Positions 37,891 to 49,500 of a stretch of 64,000 bases of DNA are shown piece by piece. Position 1 is the stretch's first letter. Each line of letters opens with the position of its first letter. The stretch spans positions 28,327,916-28,391,915 of the forward strand of contig CM057148.1 in NCBI GenBank assembly GCA_029964075.1, written 5' to 3'. A program made the position numbers and the translations under genes. This stretch comes from Patiria pectinifera. Taxonomy: Eukaryota; Echinodermata; Asteroidea; Valvatida; Asterinidae. The notes beneath the pieces are model-generated. The model saw only the letters and a program-made list of their open reading frames with translations. It did not search any database and was not told where the DNA came from.

Positions 37891-38252
37891 AGGCCAAAAA
37901 AAAAAAGTCTCCGGTTTCTGGTATGCGCGCGCGTCGCCGTAGCCATGCGCGTCGGCAAAATGAAAAAGTTTTTTTTTCAATACAAGATGATGTTTCAAAA
38001 CCGCCAAACTCACTGGTTTGACTGGAATTCTGCTGCTGCACAATTTTAACGTGTTTTTAGATGGGGTTATGATCGAGAATAAGATTTATGTGGCCTCTCT
38101 GGACTCCCATATATTTGCACTAAGTTTAGTCGGGCACCATTTGCAGTCATCAGCCGAAATTTGAAGCCAAAAAAAAAAAAAAAAAAGCCGCGTCGCCGCA
38201 CCACTTTTGGGGCAAGCTCCATACCAGAAACCGGAGACTTTTTTTTTGGCCT
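37891..38252 (+). mobile_element. Family C TIR element
   Basis: About 362 bases with ends AGGCC-A(n)-GTCTCCGGTTTCTGG and its complement. Just inside are CpG-rich blocks (GCGCGCGCGTCGCCGTAGCC on the left; GCCGCGTCGCCGCACCAC on the right). The interior word GTTTGACTGGAATTCTGCTG is shared with copies at 40579-40954 and 59742-60115. No reading frame. Confidence 0.88.
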
Positions 38253-38689
38253 TACACAATAATTTTTTGGGGGGGGGGGGGGGGGGTAAGCACTGGTGCA
38301 AAAAAGGGCATTTGAATAGAAAAGAGCAGTCTTTACAAAATATTGGGTGGGTAAATATCCCCCCCCCCTCCCCACCCCTCGGGTTCCCCTATGCTTGATA
38401 AACGAATTACTTGGATATAGACATGATGGAATTCAACTTTTATGCTGTTCTCAAAGTAGACTAACCTGGCTAACAAAAATATCTGATCCCTGGCCTACAT
38501 TTTTTTAAATTGTGAGCAATTGTTTTTAATTTTAGGACCTCTAGTCTTAGTCTTACTCTTAGCATGCTTAGACCGACAATTTTCGAGAAATCAGAGTTTT
38601 TACTCACCCCCATCTGTCTCTTGCCATCGTGAAAAAGCGGGATGCTTGGCCCCCCTAGGACAATGCCAGACTGGGACCCTCAGTGCTGA

Positions 38690-39397
38690 AATTTAAAAAC
38701 ATGCAAAACGAAATCAGGCCAACTTTACTCACTCTTTAGCCAGCAAGGAAAGAATGTTGCAACCTGACGCCATGTACTCCTACACATGTAGAACTATGAG
38801 GCTCCGCGTAAGCGACGCCATGTACGTCGCACATACTTTTGTAGGTAGTCTTAGCAGTAGGCCTTCCATCCTACCGTCCAACTAGTCCGAAAATTTGGGA
38901 CTCTCAATACTGTGTATGAGAGTCCCAAAACTTAAGGTATTGAAAACATGCAATGCAAGAAAATAGACTGGCACCTAAAACAACCAGTCCAAGACAGCTT
39001 CAGTACTGCATCAATCAACTATGCCACAAGCATGACAAGAATTTAAGAAACATGTGGCATGAAGCGGGAACTAGTCTCAATTTACTACACATTTCTCCAT
39101 AGTCAAGCCACCAGACTATTGACACTGAATGAATAGGTCAATCTTTTCAAATGTTTGGACCATGGGTGGACATGTACCAGTCTAGTATTTAACACCATTT
39201 TGAAATCACTTGACTTCCCTCTCATGTGCACAATATTGAAGAAAAGTCTCCTATAAAAATTGAATTCAGTCTGCAAACTTGGTTGGTGAAATGCTGAGGA
39301 CATTTTCTTTGCTCCAGTGGAATTTTTGGAGAAATTTGCTGGCTAAACTGTGAGTAAAGTGGGCCTGATTTAGTTTTGCACGTTTCAGAGCACTCCA
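38690..39397. repeat. Inverted repeat pair upstream of NUP50
   Basis: The stretch 38699-38752 (ATCAGGCCAACTTTACTCAC, then TTAGCCAGCAA) is mirrored at about 39331-39390 (TTGCTGGCTAA, then GTGAGTAAAGTGGGCCTGAT). Probably a TIR element of about 0.7 kb. A perfect 13-bp hairpin TTTGGGACTCTCA / TGAGAGTCCCAAA lies within at 38894-38929. Confidence 0.65.
38788..38815 (+). repeat. Fragment of the fold-back element tip
   Basis: GTAGAACTATGAGGCTCCGC followed by GTAAGCG matches the terminal hairpin of the 36291-37764 element, so a third, mostly lost copy existed here. Confidence 0.5.
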
Positions 39398-39414
39398 GAG
39401 CCCTGTGTGCCGTG

Positions 39415-39480
39415 TACATGTACGTACATTAAACATACATTTTTGTACAGTTTGTACATATGTACATGTACATATATGAT
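39415..39480. repeat. TACATGTA-rich island
   Basis: Overlapping palindromic TACATGTAC words (GTGTACATGTACGTACATTA, TGTACATATGTACATGTACA). Similar short islands occur at 39580-39605, 39751-39775, 48412-48430, 49146-49240, 53664-53675, 53818-53831 and 57727-57755. Confidence 0.8.
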
Positions 39481-39539
39481 GTAACTACATTTTATGTAAT
39501 GCATGTTTGATCATTTTAATGTAGACTGAGCAATATGTA

Positions 39540-39544
39540 TTTTA

Positions 39545-39578
<34 letters not shown>
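39540..39578. repeat. (ATT)n microsatellite
   Basis: A run of about ten ATT units upstream of NUP50, followed by TACATGTACATG words. Confidence 0.9.
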
Positions 39579-39580
<2 letters not shown>

Positions 39581-39736
39581 ATGCACATGTACATGTACAT
39601 GATGTAACCAAGTATACATCGCCATGTGTCGCATCATAGTGTACATTGTACATTGTAGATGCTTCACATCTCAAAGTGTTTAAAGAAGTGTGAACCACTC
39701 CTGCATTTTGTCTGTCTTGAGCCGGCATATCCCTCG

Positions 39737-39747
39737 GCGCATGCGCA
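39737..39747. promoter_or_regulatory. Candidate NRF-1 type site upstream of NUP50
   Basis: GCGCATGCGCA matches the palindromic consensus of nuclear respiratory factor 1, a common element of housekeeping promoters, about 0.7 kb before the NUP50 ATG. A promoter here would fit a spliced leader exon. Functional use is inference. Confidence 0.4.
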
Positions 39748-39794
39748 GCCACATGTACATGTACTGTATACAAGAACGCAATATACATGTAATA

Positions 39795-39920
39795 CGGTGG
39801 CTTGATGGTTATGATGGTGAACGCGTTGGACCCATAAGCGTACAACAACATGTAGTGTCATGAGTTCAAGACTTGATCGCGCCACAGATTTTGTTTAATT
39901 TTTTTTTTTTTCAAAAAAAA
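39795..39920 (+). mobile_element. tRNA-derived SINE-like sequence
   Basis: GGTGGCTTGATGGTTATGA resembles a polymerase III box A region and GTCATGAGTTCAAGACTTGA a box B, about the right distance apart. An oligo-T run follows. It is not a functional tRNA: no clean acceptor stem or anticodon arm. Confidence 0.5.
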
Positions 39921-40355
39921 TATAAGTTTAAAAGCGAATCCTACATTTAATTGAGGAATATTTTCTTTTTTTTCTGATTCCTGGCTCTGAAGGCTTTTTT
40001 ATAAAAGGGAGATGTAAGGTCTGAACTTGCAATATGATTCCTACATGTGTATCTCCGGAATACAATGTACCTGCACAAAGCCATAATGATAATTTCCAGC
40101 CATCTCAGCTACAATTGTACTTTGTCGGTCCGTCCAATCGTTTTCTAAAGAGGGGAGATTATCATCTCTTCGAATTGCACGCTGCAAACACAAGTTGACA
40201 CTACGAGTTTGAAATTAACGGCATCACAAATTAACAGTAGGCCTATATCTGTTTGTTAACAGTTGTATATTAACTGTGCTATTGTTTGGTTCATACAATA
40301 TGAAATTTGATAAATCTAAAGTGTCAACATATTGATGTTTGTTTAATATTTGCAG

Positions 40356-40440
40356 GTATAGCTTATCTGTGGCTATAAGCAAGTTGAGTATTCCGTGAGC
40401 TACAACACAGAATCTGAAGGGTTGGAGTTAGGACAGCATC
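40356..40440 (+). other. Probable 5' UTR part of the first NUP50 coding exon
   Basis: The 85 bases before the NUP50 ATG follow a good acceptor (AATATTTGCAG ending at 40355), so this exon probably begins at 40356 and joins a non-coding leader exon further upstream that I could not place. Alternatively the transcript runs through from an upstream promoter without an intron. Confidence 0.5.
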
Positions 40441-40509
40441 ATGGCAAAGCGGAGAGCAGGGAGTGAGCTGACCGACAGGAACTGGGAGCATGAAGAGGAA
40501 CCAGAGGAT
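40441..40509 (+). CDS. NUP50: NUP50 coding exon 1
   Basis: Twenty-three codons starting at the ATG that gives the family's conserved opening ([15 protein letters not shown], then an acidic EHEEEPED). The donor GTACGT follows at 40510, phase 0. This is the first half of the importin-alpha-binding segment. Intron 1 (40510-43412) holds a family C element, a relative of it, a long-TIR element and a TCCTCC-type repeat array. Confidence 0.95.
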
Positions 40510-43500
40510 GTACGTTGCAGATAAATATGGTTTTAACTTAGTTTTAATCTCTGACTGGTTTTGAATTCTATCCCCCTCAGGCCAAAAAAAAAAAAGTCTC
40601 CGGGTATGCGCGCGCGTCGCCGTAGCCATGCGCGTCGGCAAAATGAAGAAGGTTTTTTTTCAATGAAAGATGATGTCTCAAAACCGCCAAACTCACTGGT
40701 TTGACTGGAGTCCTGCTGCTGCACAATTTTAACGTGTTTTTAGATTGGGTTATGGTCGAGAATAAGCTTTATGTGGCCTCTCTGGACTCCCATAAAAAAT
40801 ACATGTATTTGCACTAAGTTTAGTCGGGCACCATTTGCAGTCATCAGCCGACATTTGAAGCAAAAAAATCAGGTAAAAAAAAAAAGGCGCGTCGCCGCAC
40901 CACATTTTGGGCAAGCTCCGTACCAGCAACCGGAGACTTTTTTTGGGGGGGCCTAATGTAGCCGTTTTCTCCGTGATACATGTAAGCATGATAAAGCTGC
41001 TGTGTTGGACGAGTGTGCTATACAAGATGAAGATTATTCCTCCTAGGGGTGTCCGTTTCAGGTAGTTCAGGAACCGGGTACCCGATTGAAAAAACACAGG
41101 TACCCGTTAATTAAAACTTAGGGTAAAAAAAATAATAATAATCGGTCTCTGGTCAGACCAAAGTTCCGGAATTGATGCGGCGACGCATTTTTAAATTGTT
41201 TTTTCAAGCTTCAATTGTACAGACAAGATGGGTACTATTTTGCTTATTTTGTGTCCTCATTATACATTGGTGTCCTCCATCATTTGCCTTGGTGCCCTTT
41301 ATCATTTGCCTTGATGCAATTTCCCCATTCCTTGGTGCTCCTTGGTACAAACATTTGAGGTGCGGCAATAGAGGGCGCTGTTGTAGCTTCCGTGTTAATT
41401 TGAAAAAAAAAAAAGTTGACGCGCATGATTAAAATCGACGCGCGCGCTGACCAGAGACCGAGTACTTTTTTTGTTGGCCTTACCTCAAAATCAAAATCTT
41501 GGAAGTTGCTGTACAGATTGTTCACCAAGGTTTGTAGATTCAATACTACCATGACTACCATCGGTGTGTCCAGACTTGTAACAAGATACAAGTGTGTACA
41601 GTGAGCATAGCTTTCAGTGTAAACTGTAACTTTTGCGAGCGTCATAAGTATGTTTTGTTTTCCCATGTTGCCCGGTTTACATTTTGAAAATTCTCCAGAA
41701 ATGACATTCAAAATTGTTCTTTGTTATTGTCTGAGAAGTAGTTTGTAAACTTGGTTACAGGTACCCGATAAGTTCGTTCAGGTACCCGATATTCTGGAAC
41801 CGGTTCCTAATATCAACATTCGGGTACTTGGGTACCCGGTTCCGAAGGTGTTGGTGCCCGCTGTTTTGTTTCACACAAAAAACTTGTGAAGAAAATACAG
41901 GCATCACTTACAGCAATCGCGTCGCGTGCACGGGGAAGTACCAACTCTGGACCACTGGTTAATACAAAATGTACCCAATGAGAGCCCAAATGAAATTTGA
42001 GATCTCCAGCGCCATTGTATAGGTGGTGATGACTGGTGATGAGAAAACAACATGAATCAAATTCAGTCCTGGGAACTTTGGCAGCCAGAACCAACAAATT
42101 CTGAGCATACCCCACGTGCAGTGTATTCAAGCTTATGCATGCACGTGAGATACCTATGCTGGGATATTCTTGGGTTCAAGCGCCAACATTCCCAGGACTG
42201 GACATGATTCATCTTGTTGATAATGCCCTCTACTGGCGTGGCGGTTTGACGGTGCTTTTCCCTAAGTTGTCAGTTTCATTTGAAAATTATTTTTTTCAGG
42301 GTGCCGCCCCATAAAAGTGTTGACATACATTTAGGCCTACATGTACCTCAAGTTAATGAACGGAAAAATATACATTATTGTTCTGAAGTAGTTTAACCAT
42401 TACCCTCAATGGTTCATTTGAATTATGCCAAATTTTGTTGAATAAGCCATTTGCGAGTGACCTACATGCTGTACATGTATACCCTTTGGGATTTACATTT
42501 GAAAAGCATCTGGTACACTGACTTGCTCAGAATGCTTGGCATATTTTAACTTTGAATTCTCCAGACCAAAGACACTGTTACTATATCACATGATTCGGGG
42601 CAAGCTCCCGCATAGTTACGTAAGAGACGCTGAGCACCAATACATTGTTCGCAATGGTTGAGAATGGCACAAAGACACCAGACTATGCCGGAGCTGGGGA
42701 TTGCTAGCATAAGGCTTGCCCCGAATCACGTGATATAGTAACAGTCCTGGTCGGGAGAATGCAAACTTAAAATGTGCAAAGCATTGGATTAATAACCCCC
42801 CTAGGCCCTTTTTGCTTAGAACCATCCTCATCAATCCTCCAAAATCCTCCAAAATTTTGCAACTCCGCCTACATTTTTCAAAATTGTCAGACAGTCCTGC
42901 CTCAAAATGCGTTCATCGTCAATCCTCCAAAATCCTCCTCATCCCAAAATTTTTCACTCGTGTTTAAAGGAAGGATAACCAACGCCAAATCCTTCAAAAT
43001 CATAAGACAGTCCTGCCTCAAAATGCATTCATCCGCAATCCTCCAAAATCCTCTTGTGCTTCAACACCATTCATCCTCAATCCTCCAAAATCCTCATTTG
43101 ATTCAATCACCATTCATCCTCAATCCTCCAGAATCCTCATTTGATTCAATCACCATTCATCCTCAATCCTCTAGAATCCTTCAAAACTGCCAGGAGTATT
43201 TTGGAGGAGTGAGGTGGGTTAGGGTTAGGTCAGCGCCCCGGAGTTTATTCATATTTACTCGCAAATGGTTTATTGAGTATGGTTATGGTTAGTACATAAT
43301 CATACGGCGCAGTGTTCAACATTGTATGATGTGCCTGATGTCAAGTGTACATTATGTAAATATGTTGAAAAAAAAATGTTGACAGCGGAAAAACTAATGA
43401 CTTGTTTTGCAGCCTGGGCAATTTCAGACTGCAGAAAATGAGGTCTTATCCCGACGTGTCATCCGAGTAGCCAAGCGCAGAGTAAAAGCAGGAGAAGGCG

Positions 43501-46500
43501 ATGATTCTGCACAGGAACCGGTATGTACAGTGTATAAACTACAGCACAACTTTTTTCTAGGAGGCTGTAGCGTCAGCGCAGAAACACGTACCGCCATTAT
43601 TTTGATACCAGTTTAAAGCTTGGTATCTTAACTTTATCCCTGGCGAGTACTGCTCTGATATTTAAAAGAGTTTTAGAATTATTTGTGTTCAAATAAAGGC
43701 ATGTCGAAAACAAACTCAACCGATTTCAAGGGAAATCGATGATGCGGTACATCAGATGCAAACTTGAGTACACAAGCTGTTGAAACACCCCCCCCTAAAA
43801 AAAGATTGATTTATATTTAAAACACATTGAACTTGAAACGAAGAACAACATTGTGAATATACATGTATTTAAGGTGTAGTCTTCATGTATGTGTATTGAA
43901 AAGGAAAGGAAACACAAAGTAAAACGCAACGAGATCATCACATCATGAACGTGATGAAGCATTTTCACATGAGAAAAAAAAACGCAGGATTGATATTCCT
44001 TGAAATCGGTTGAGTTTGTTTTTGACATGCCTTTAGTTGATCATGAATAATGTCAAAACCCTTTTGAAAATCAAACCAATACATTGTACTTACGGGGACA
44101 AAGTTCAGATTCCAAGCTTTAAAATGATACAAAAATAATGGCGGTTTGTGTTTTCGCAGCGATGCTAGAGCCTTGCAAATAAACGTTGCAGGTATTTTGG
44201 GATGAGCTGTATGAACTCATCTGAGCATGCTATAACTGTACACTCATGTCCGTCCCAAGTACAAGTCCCTCACAAATCATCCATTCCCAAATCAGATCAA
44301 GTCACAAGCTATTCCGTTCGTTGTGAAGGTCCTGGCACCGACAACTTCATATTACAGCCTCCACAATTGCGCATGCCTAACATACAATGTATGGGTGGCA
44401 TGGGTGGCTTGTGCGTAAAGCGCTCGCCTCTCACCAAGGTGACCACGGTTCGAATCCTGGCCGCGGATCGCATGTGAGTAGAGTTGTGCGTTGGTTCTCT
44501 CCTGTGCCACGTGGGTTTTTCTCCGGGCCCTCCGGTTTTCCTCCCTCCGGAAAAATCAAACACTTTCGATCTCAGGCTGTGCTCCGTGGTCATACATGTA
44601 TATGGGTCGATGTGGCCGGCAGCCATAGGCGCCTTTACGTGCCAGCGGCCCGACCAAGTTGTAGCCGCGTCCTTCGCAATTCAGCATACCAGCTGCGAGT
44701 AAGGATGATTAGCCTCCCAAATTATTATTATTATTATATGATGAATATTAGAATGACCGATCACGTGAGAAGGAGTGCAATTATTTTTTATAGGAGTCCG
44801 ATTTTCACATGACACCGGCGAAGCACGTAAGGAGTCACTGGTGGCCAGCATAAATTGCATGAGCCTATTAAATCACTCACAATGGATACCAACTTAAAAG
44901 CATACGTTCGCTAGGATAGGGGGAGCGTCGCTTATCAGGCATCGGTACGTCGACGATCTGCATTATTTTGAGTGGACCTTGTCATGTCAATGACTTACAA
45001 ATTCGAACAATACAATACCACTAAAAGTAAGCTTTTCATTTGTAATAATCTGTTACAATGATATATTTTTACAAACAATGATGGACTGATAATGAAACCA
45101 TGATTTGCGGCGTGGAGCATTTGCGTGATTTATGCCGCGCCGGCGGCTAATCAACTCGGCACGTGGTGCCTGGTGGTTAGTTGTTGTTTTTCCCCTGATA
45201 ATGACGCAATACCGCGGTTTTAGTGAAGACCGCGTTTTTTTTGTTACTGGATACCGCGGTATCGTAAATGCAAAACCGTCACAAGCCTAGTTGATATTGT
45301 TCATCCCATGTTTTGTGTGAATGGACTCGCAGCTTTTAAAATAAAATGGTGTAAAAAAGTTTGACCTGATTTCTCAAAATAATAACAAAGCACAGGTACC
45401 AGTAGATTTACTGCTCAGATAACCATACTTGTAATTGTGAGTTGCTATCTTGCATGATGTCTTACATGTAATTTGGAAAAAAATACAGTATAATAATGGA
45501 TCCTGAGTTTTAAATACGAAAGTATGAAAATAAATTTAAGATACTATGTATGTTACCCCCAACTCTGCCAGATGCAACACAGTGCATCAGGTGGAAAAGT
45601 CTGGTGCACTTTGATGCATTCAGCTACCAACACCAGTGCATGAACGGCCAGCTCTGAAACAACGAGAGCTAGTCCCATTGAACATAGCCTTTCACCAAGG
45701 CCATCATGGCTTAACTTGCCCGCATTCAAAGCGGTGAAAACAAGAAGCGACTGGAGATGGAGACCACACATGCGAGTGGCAAAGCCACGAGGGCCTTTTG
45801 TAACTTGTCGAGAAATTCTTATGTTTTTCTTTATTATCTCAATTTTTACTACCCCAAAAGGGTAGCAAAATTCCAACCAATCATCAGCCTGTTTGTGCGT
45901 GCGTATGCACACGCGCGTGGTAATAGCCACGCATGTGACTACTACCCGGACGCGTCGACGCGCCGGCGGATGCTTGCACAAAATTTAAAAACAAAAAATG
46001 TGAGTCTAGTTTTCCACGAGATCGTGACCGCGTAATTGTTCTTACATTATCTTATTTTAACTTTACTTATAAAGGTATTTCAAGAAATTATTTGAGGGTA
46101 TGAATTTATTTTTCATCTGAACTTACAGTTATTTGCTCTTACGTTTTCCTTACTCACCCTTCTTTTAAAAATGGAAGCGACTGGGCAAAATCCTAAAGGC
46201 TACATTGAGCAATGCCACAGTTGTATCCTGCTGCATTCGGGGACCACAGACTCTGAGGCAGTGTGGCCTTGAGACTTTTGACCTGATGGATTTTGCTACA
46301 CTGGGCAAGCTTGTCACTTGTTGCATGTTGCTGTGTTTGGCAGAGTTCTAGCCAGAATGCCATTACAGTATGCGTATTATTTTGGATTACACGAAGCATG
46401 ACAACAACTCTTTTTGTGGGGATTATAGTTGTCAAAGCATTTCCTACATTCATGTTCACCTATTTCCTTATTTCATCAGGACGATAATACCAAGCCCAGC

Positions 46501-49500
46501 CCGTTCGCAGGTTTTGCCTTTGCCGCCAACAAAGCACCTACAAGTTTCAGCTTTAAATCTACAAAGACTGAAGCACCCACGGTCGCCCCGTTTAGCTTCA
46601 AACCCTCCATTCCTGATAAACCTCCCACATTAGCCACAGCTGATACACTCACTGTTTCTACAGCAGCCTCAAAACTCCCCTCCTTGGGTAGCGCAAAACC
46701 ATCTACAATCAGTACGAATGGAACCGGGAGTAGTCTGTCGACCAGCAGGACACAAACACCGCCCTCAACTTCACCGAGCCTACAGTACTCGCAGAAGTTG
46801 CAAAACTTGAACCGCTCCGTCAGTGCCTGGATCCAGAAGCATGTTAGCGAGAACCCAGTCTGCGATCTGACTCCTATCTTTGAAGACTACAAGAAGCATC
46901 TGCGAGAGATCGAGAAGCTTCAGACAGACAACCCGAAGGATGTCAGCACCCAACCAGCAGAGAGGTCCACGGAATCCGAATCAACAGCTCCGACAGCGAT
47001 ATCAACCTTCTCGTTTGGGAAATCCTCGGACACAAAACAGGACAGCAAGCTGTCCGACACTGAGATGGTTACATCCACTCCTGCCACCTTTTCATTCGGG
47101 ACGTCAGACACAAAGATGACGGGCCTTCCCAAATCAGATTTCTCCTTCAAGGTCACCTCAGCGACCCCAGCTTCTGTCAGCTCAGGCTTTTCGTTTGGCA
47201 GAAGTGACACAGCGCCGGTGGGCACAGGCTTCTCAGCCGGGACGTTTGAAGCGTCCGCAAGTGGGTCAATGTTTGGATCAGGCAAGCCCTTCTCACTTGG
47301 TGGAGTTAAACCATCAGATACCGCAACACCAGGTAGAGATTTGTGTATCCTTGTTCGTCTACATGTACATATTTTGTATTAAGAAGAGTGCCCATCCCAT
47401 ACATTGTGCACATAAATTCACTGTATGTATTGTAGAGCATTTTTCTAACAGTTTTATGGATGAGGGTCAACTGATTTTATGGCTAGAATTCTAGAATGGG
47501 TTTTTGCCCTTTGCCGACGTGATTTTACCAGCCAAGATAGGCAAACTCTAGTACGAACCCTTACTCCCGAGGCATTTTCGCTAGGATGTAAATCTCAATC
47601 CTGCAAAATCCTCCAACTGCCTCCATGTAAAAATCGCATGCAGCTTCAATCCTGCAAAATCCTCCGTTATTTCTTGAATGTGGTCCTTGGAGGAGTGACC
47701 ACTGCCTCGATCCTGCATAATCCTCCAGCAATCACTGTCGATGCATGTATGTATGTTGAGGCAGAGCCAGTGACATCCTGGAGCAGTGCGGAGAATATCA
47801 AGTTCAATCTATGCCTAAATGAAATGTATGTATGCACGGATGAACATAAACAACACATTACACAAGGTCCGTCCCAAGACCTTGACACATTGCATGCTGC
47901 AAAATCAGCCACAACTTTTCGCCATATACATGTACATGTAGCCTCAATCCTGCGCAATAGTTCATTTTAATACAAAGAGGATTTTGCAGGATTTGGGAAG
48001 ATATTGAACATCTCCCTAACAGAGTTAATCTTACACAATTAATTTTGGTGCCTGCTACGACATATACAAATGTACATGTAGATATCAGAATTGAGACAAA
48101 CTACTTTAGCTGACACCCCCCCCCCCCATGCAGTTCAAATTCAAGTTTGAGTTCCGCCCAACCAAGCTTTGGAATATTGCCAGTTCTCCTACAATTAGTT
48201 TACATTGCAACTGTACATGTATGAAGTAATACATGTATCTGTCAAGGACAAAAACATCAATTGAAAAAAAAAGATTTTTAAATATCGTCGCGTCAGTGCA
48301 ACAAGGTCGTAACTCGATTCTGCAACAAAGTAATATCTCGCGCAAATACGCTCCATGCAACAAGGTTGTATCTCGCGTATCGCGAGGTCCATTGACTTTG
48401 TGTGTACATTGTACAATGTACATGTACATCAAGGTTATTTTAAATGAGATATGACCTTTTGATATTGAAAACTCTCGTTTCACTTACAGGACTTCACACG
48501 CCATTTAAGGAGATATGACCTTGTTGCACGGATACCACGATATATAGATATATCTGCCTTTATACAGTATGTGTATTTTTTACTTTTCATGTAAAATCAA
48601 CAAACCAATGTCAATGTACAAGTGTGCCTGTATTTTGATGTTTATGAAGTACATGTACCTCAAACTGTTATTGGTTTCAGCTTCTGCAGTCTCAAAGACT
48701 GGGAATGAAGACGACTACGAACCACCAAAGGAAGAGGTCAAAGTTGTTCAGGAGAAGGACTCTCTATACTCCAAGAGGTAAATTCATTGACTTGCTTCTC
48801 AAAACATTTCTGTTGAAACTTTTGAGGTTTTCACATTGACCACCATCTTGGGGATGGGACGAAAACGGGAAACATGTCCATCTGTACCCCCCCCCCCCCC
48901 CCCCCTCCTCTGCCCTAGGTTGTGTCAAGAATGGGGGGGGGGTAGCAGACATTTGCTGTGTTTTCCTGCAAGATTTTTTGTGGCCATATAATTGATACCA
49001 GTTTATGTACATAGATTTGTACCAAAGTTACCCCCTCCCCTCCCCCAACCTTCTCTGCCAACAAACATTTGTGGGGTCCCCCTTCCCCCCCCCCCCCCCA
49101 CCAAGGTTGACAATGAATTTTCGATGCTACATTAGGTTGTACACATATACATGTACTGTAAGAAGCATGCAGTTACTTTGTGTTTACAATGTACATGTAT
49201 GTGTGGAGATGTACATGTACATGTATTATATATACATGTAGCACAAACCAATGCATTTTAAAAAGTAGGGTTTGTTGAAAGCTACAAGTGTTTTGGCACA
49301 TTTCAACAAAACAAATTGCTTACTCACCGGACCAGCCGGCCAGCCCTCCCCGGCAGGCTCGATGGTCAGGTGATGGGACATCAAGGCTAGTGAGAAGGGG
49401 TCGTGGGTTTGGGTCCCACTCGTGTGACCTTGTGCATTTTTTCTCATACATGTAGGCCCTCACAACACTGAATATACAGTGTCTATGAAATACATCAGCG

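Noticed and set aside
42774-43292. 172-aa frame
   Set aside because: It is the translation of the TCCTCCAAAATCCTC repeat array within NUP50 intron 1.
44447-44457. Possible tRNA gene at a GGTTCGAATCC box B
   Set aside because: No acceptor stem or anticodon arm can be formed, and the sequence continues as a SINE body with an ATT tail.
46920-47285. 121-aa frame on the - strand opposite NUP50 exon 3
   Set aside because: Antisense shadow of a long, biased coding exon.
47479-47970. 163-aa frame
   Set aside because: It lies in a family G element in NUP50 intron 3; the same DNA occurs reversed at 61877-62290 without an open frame.
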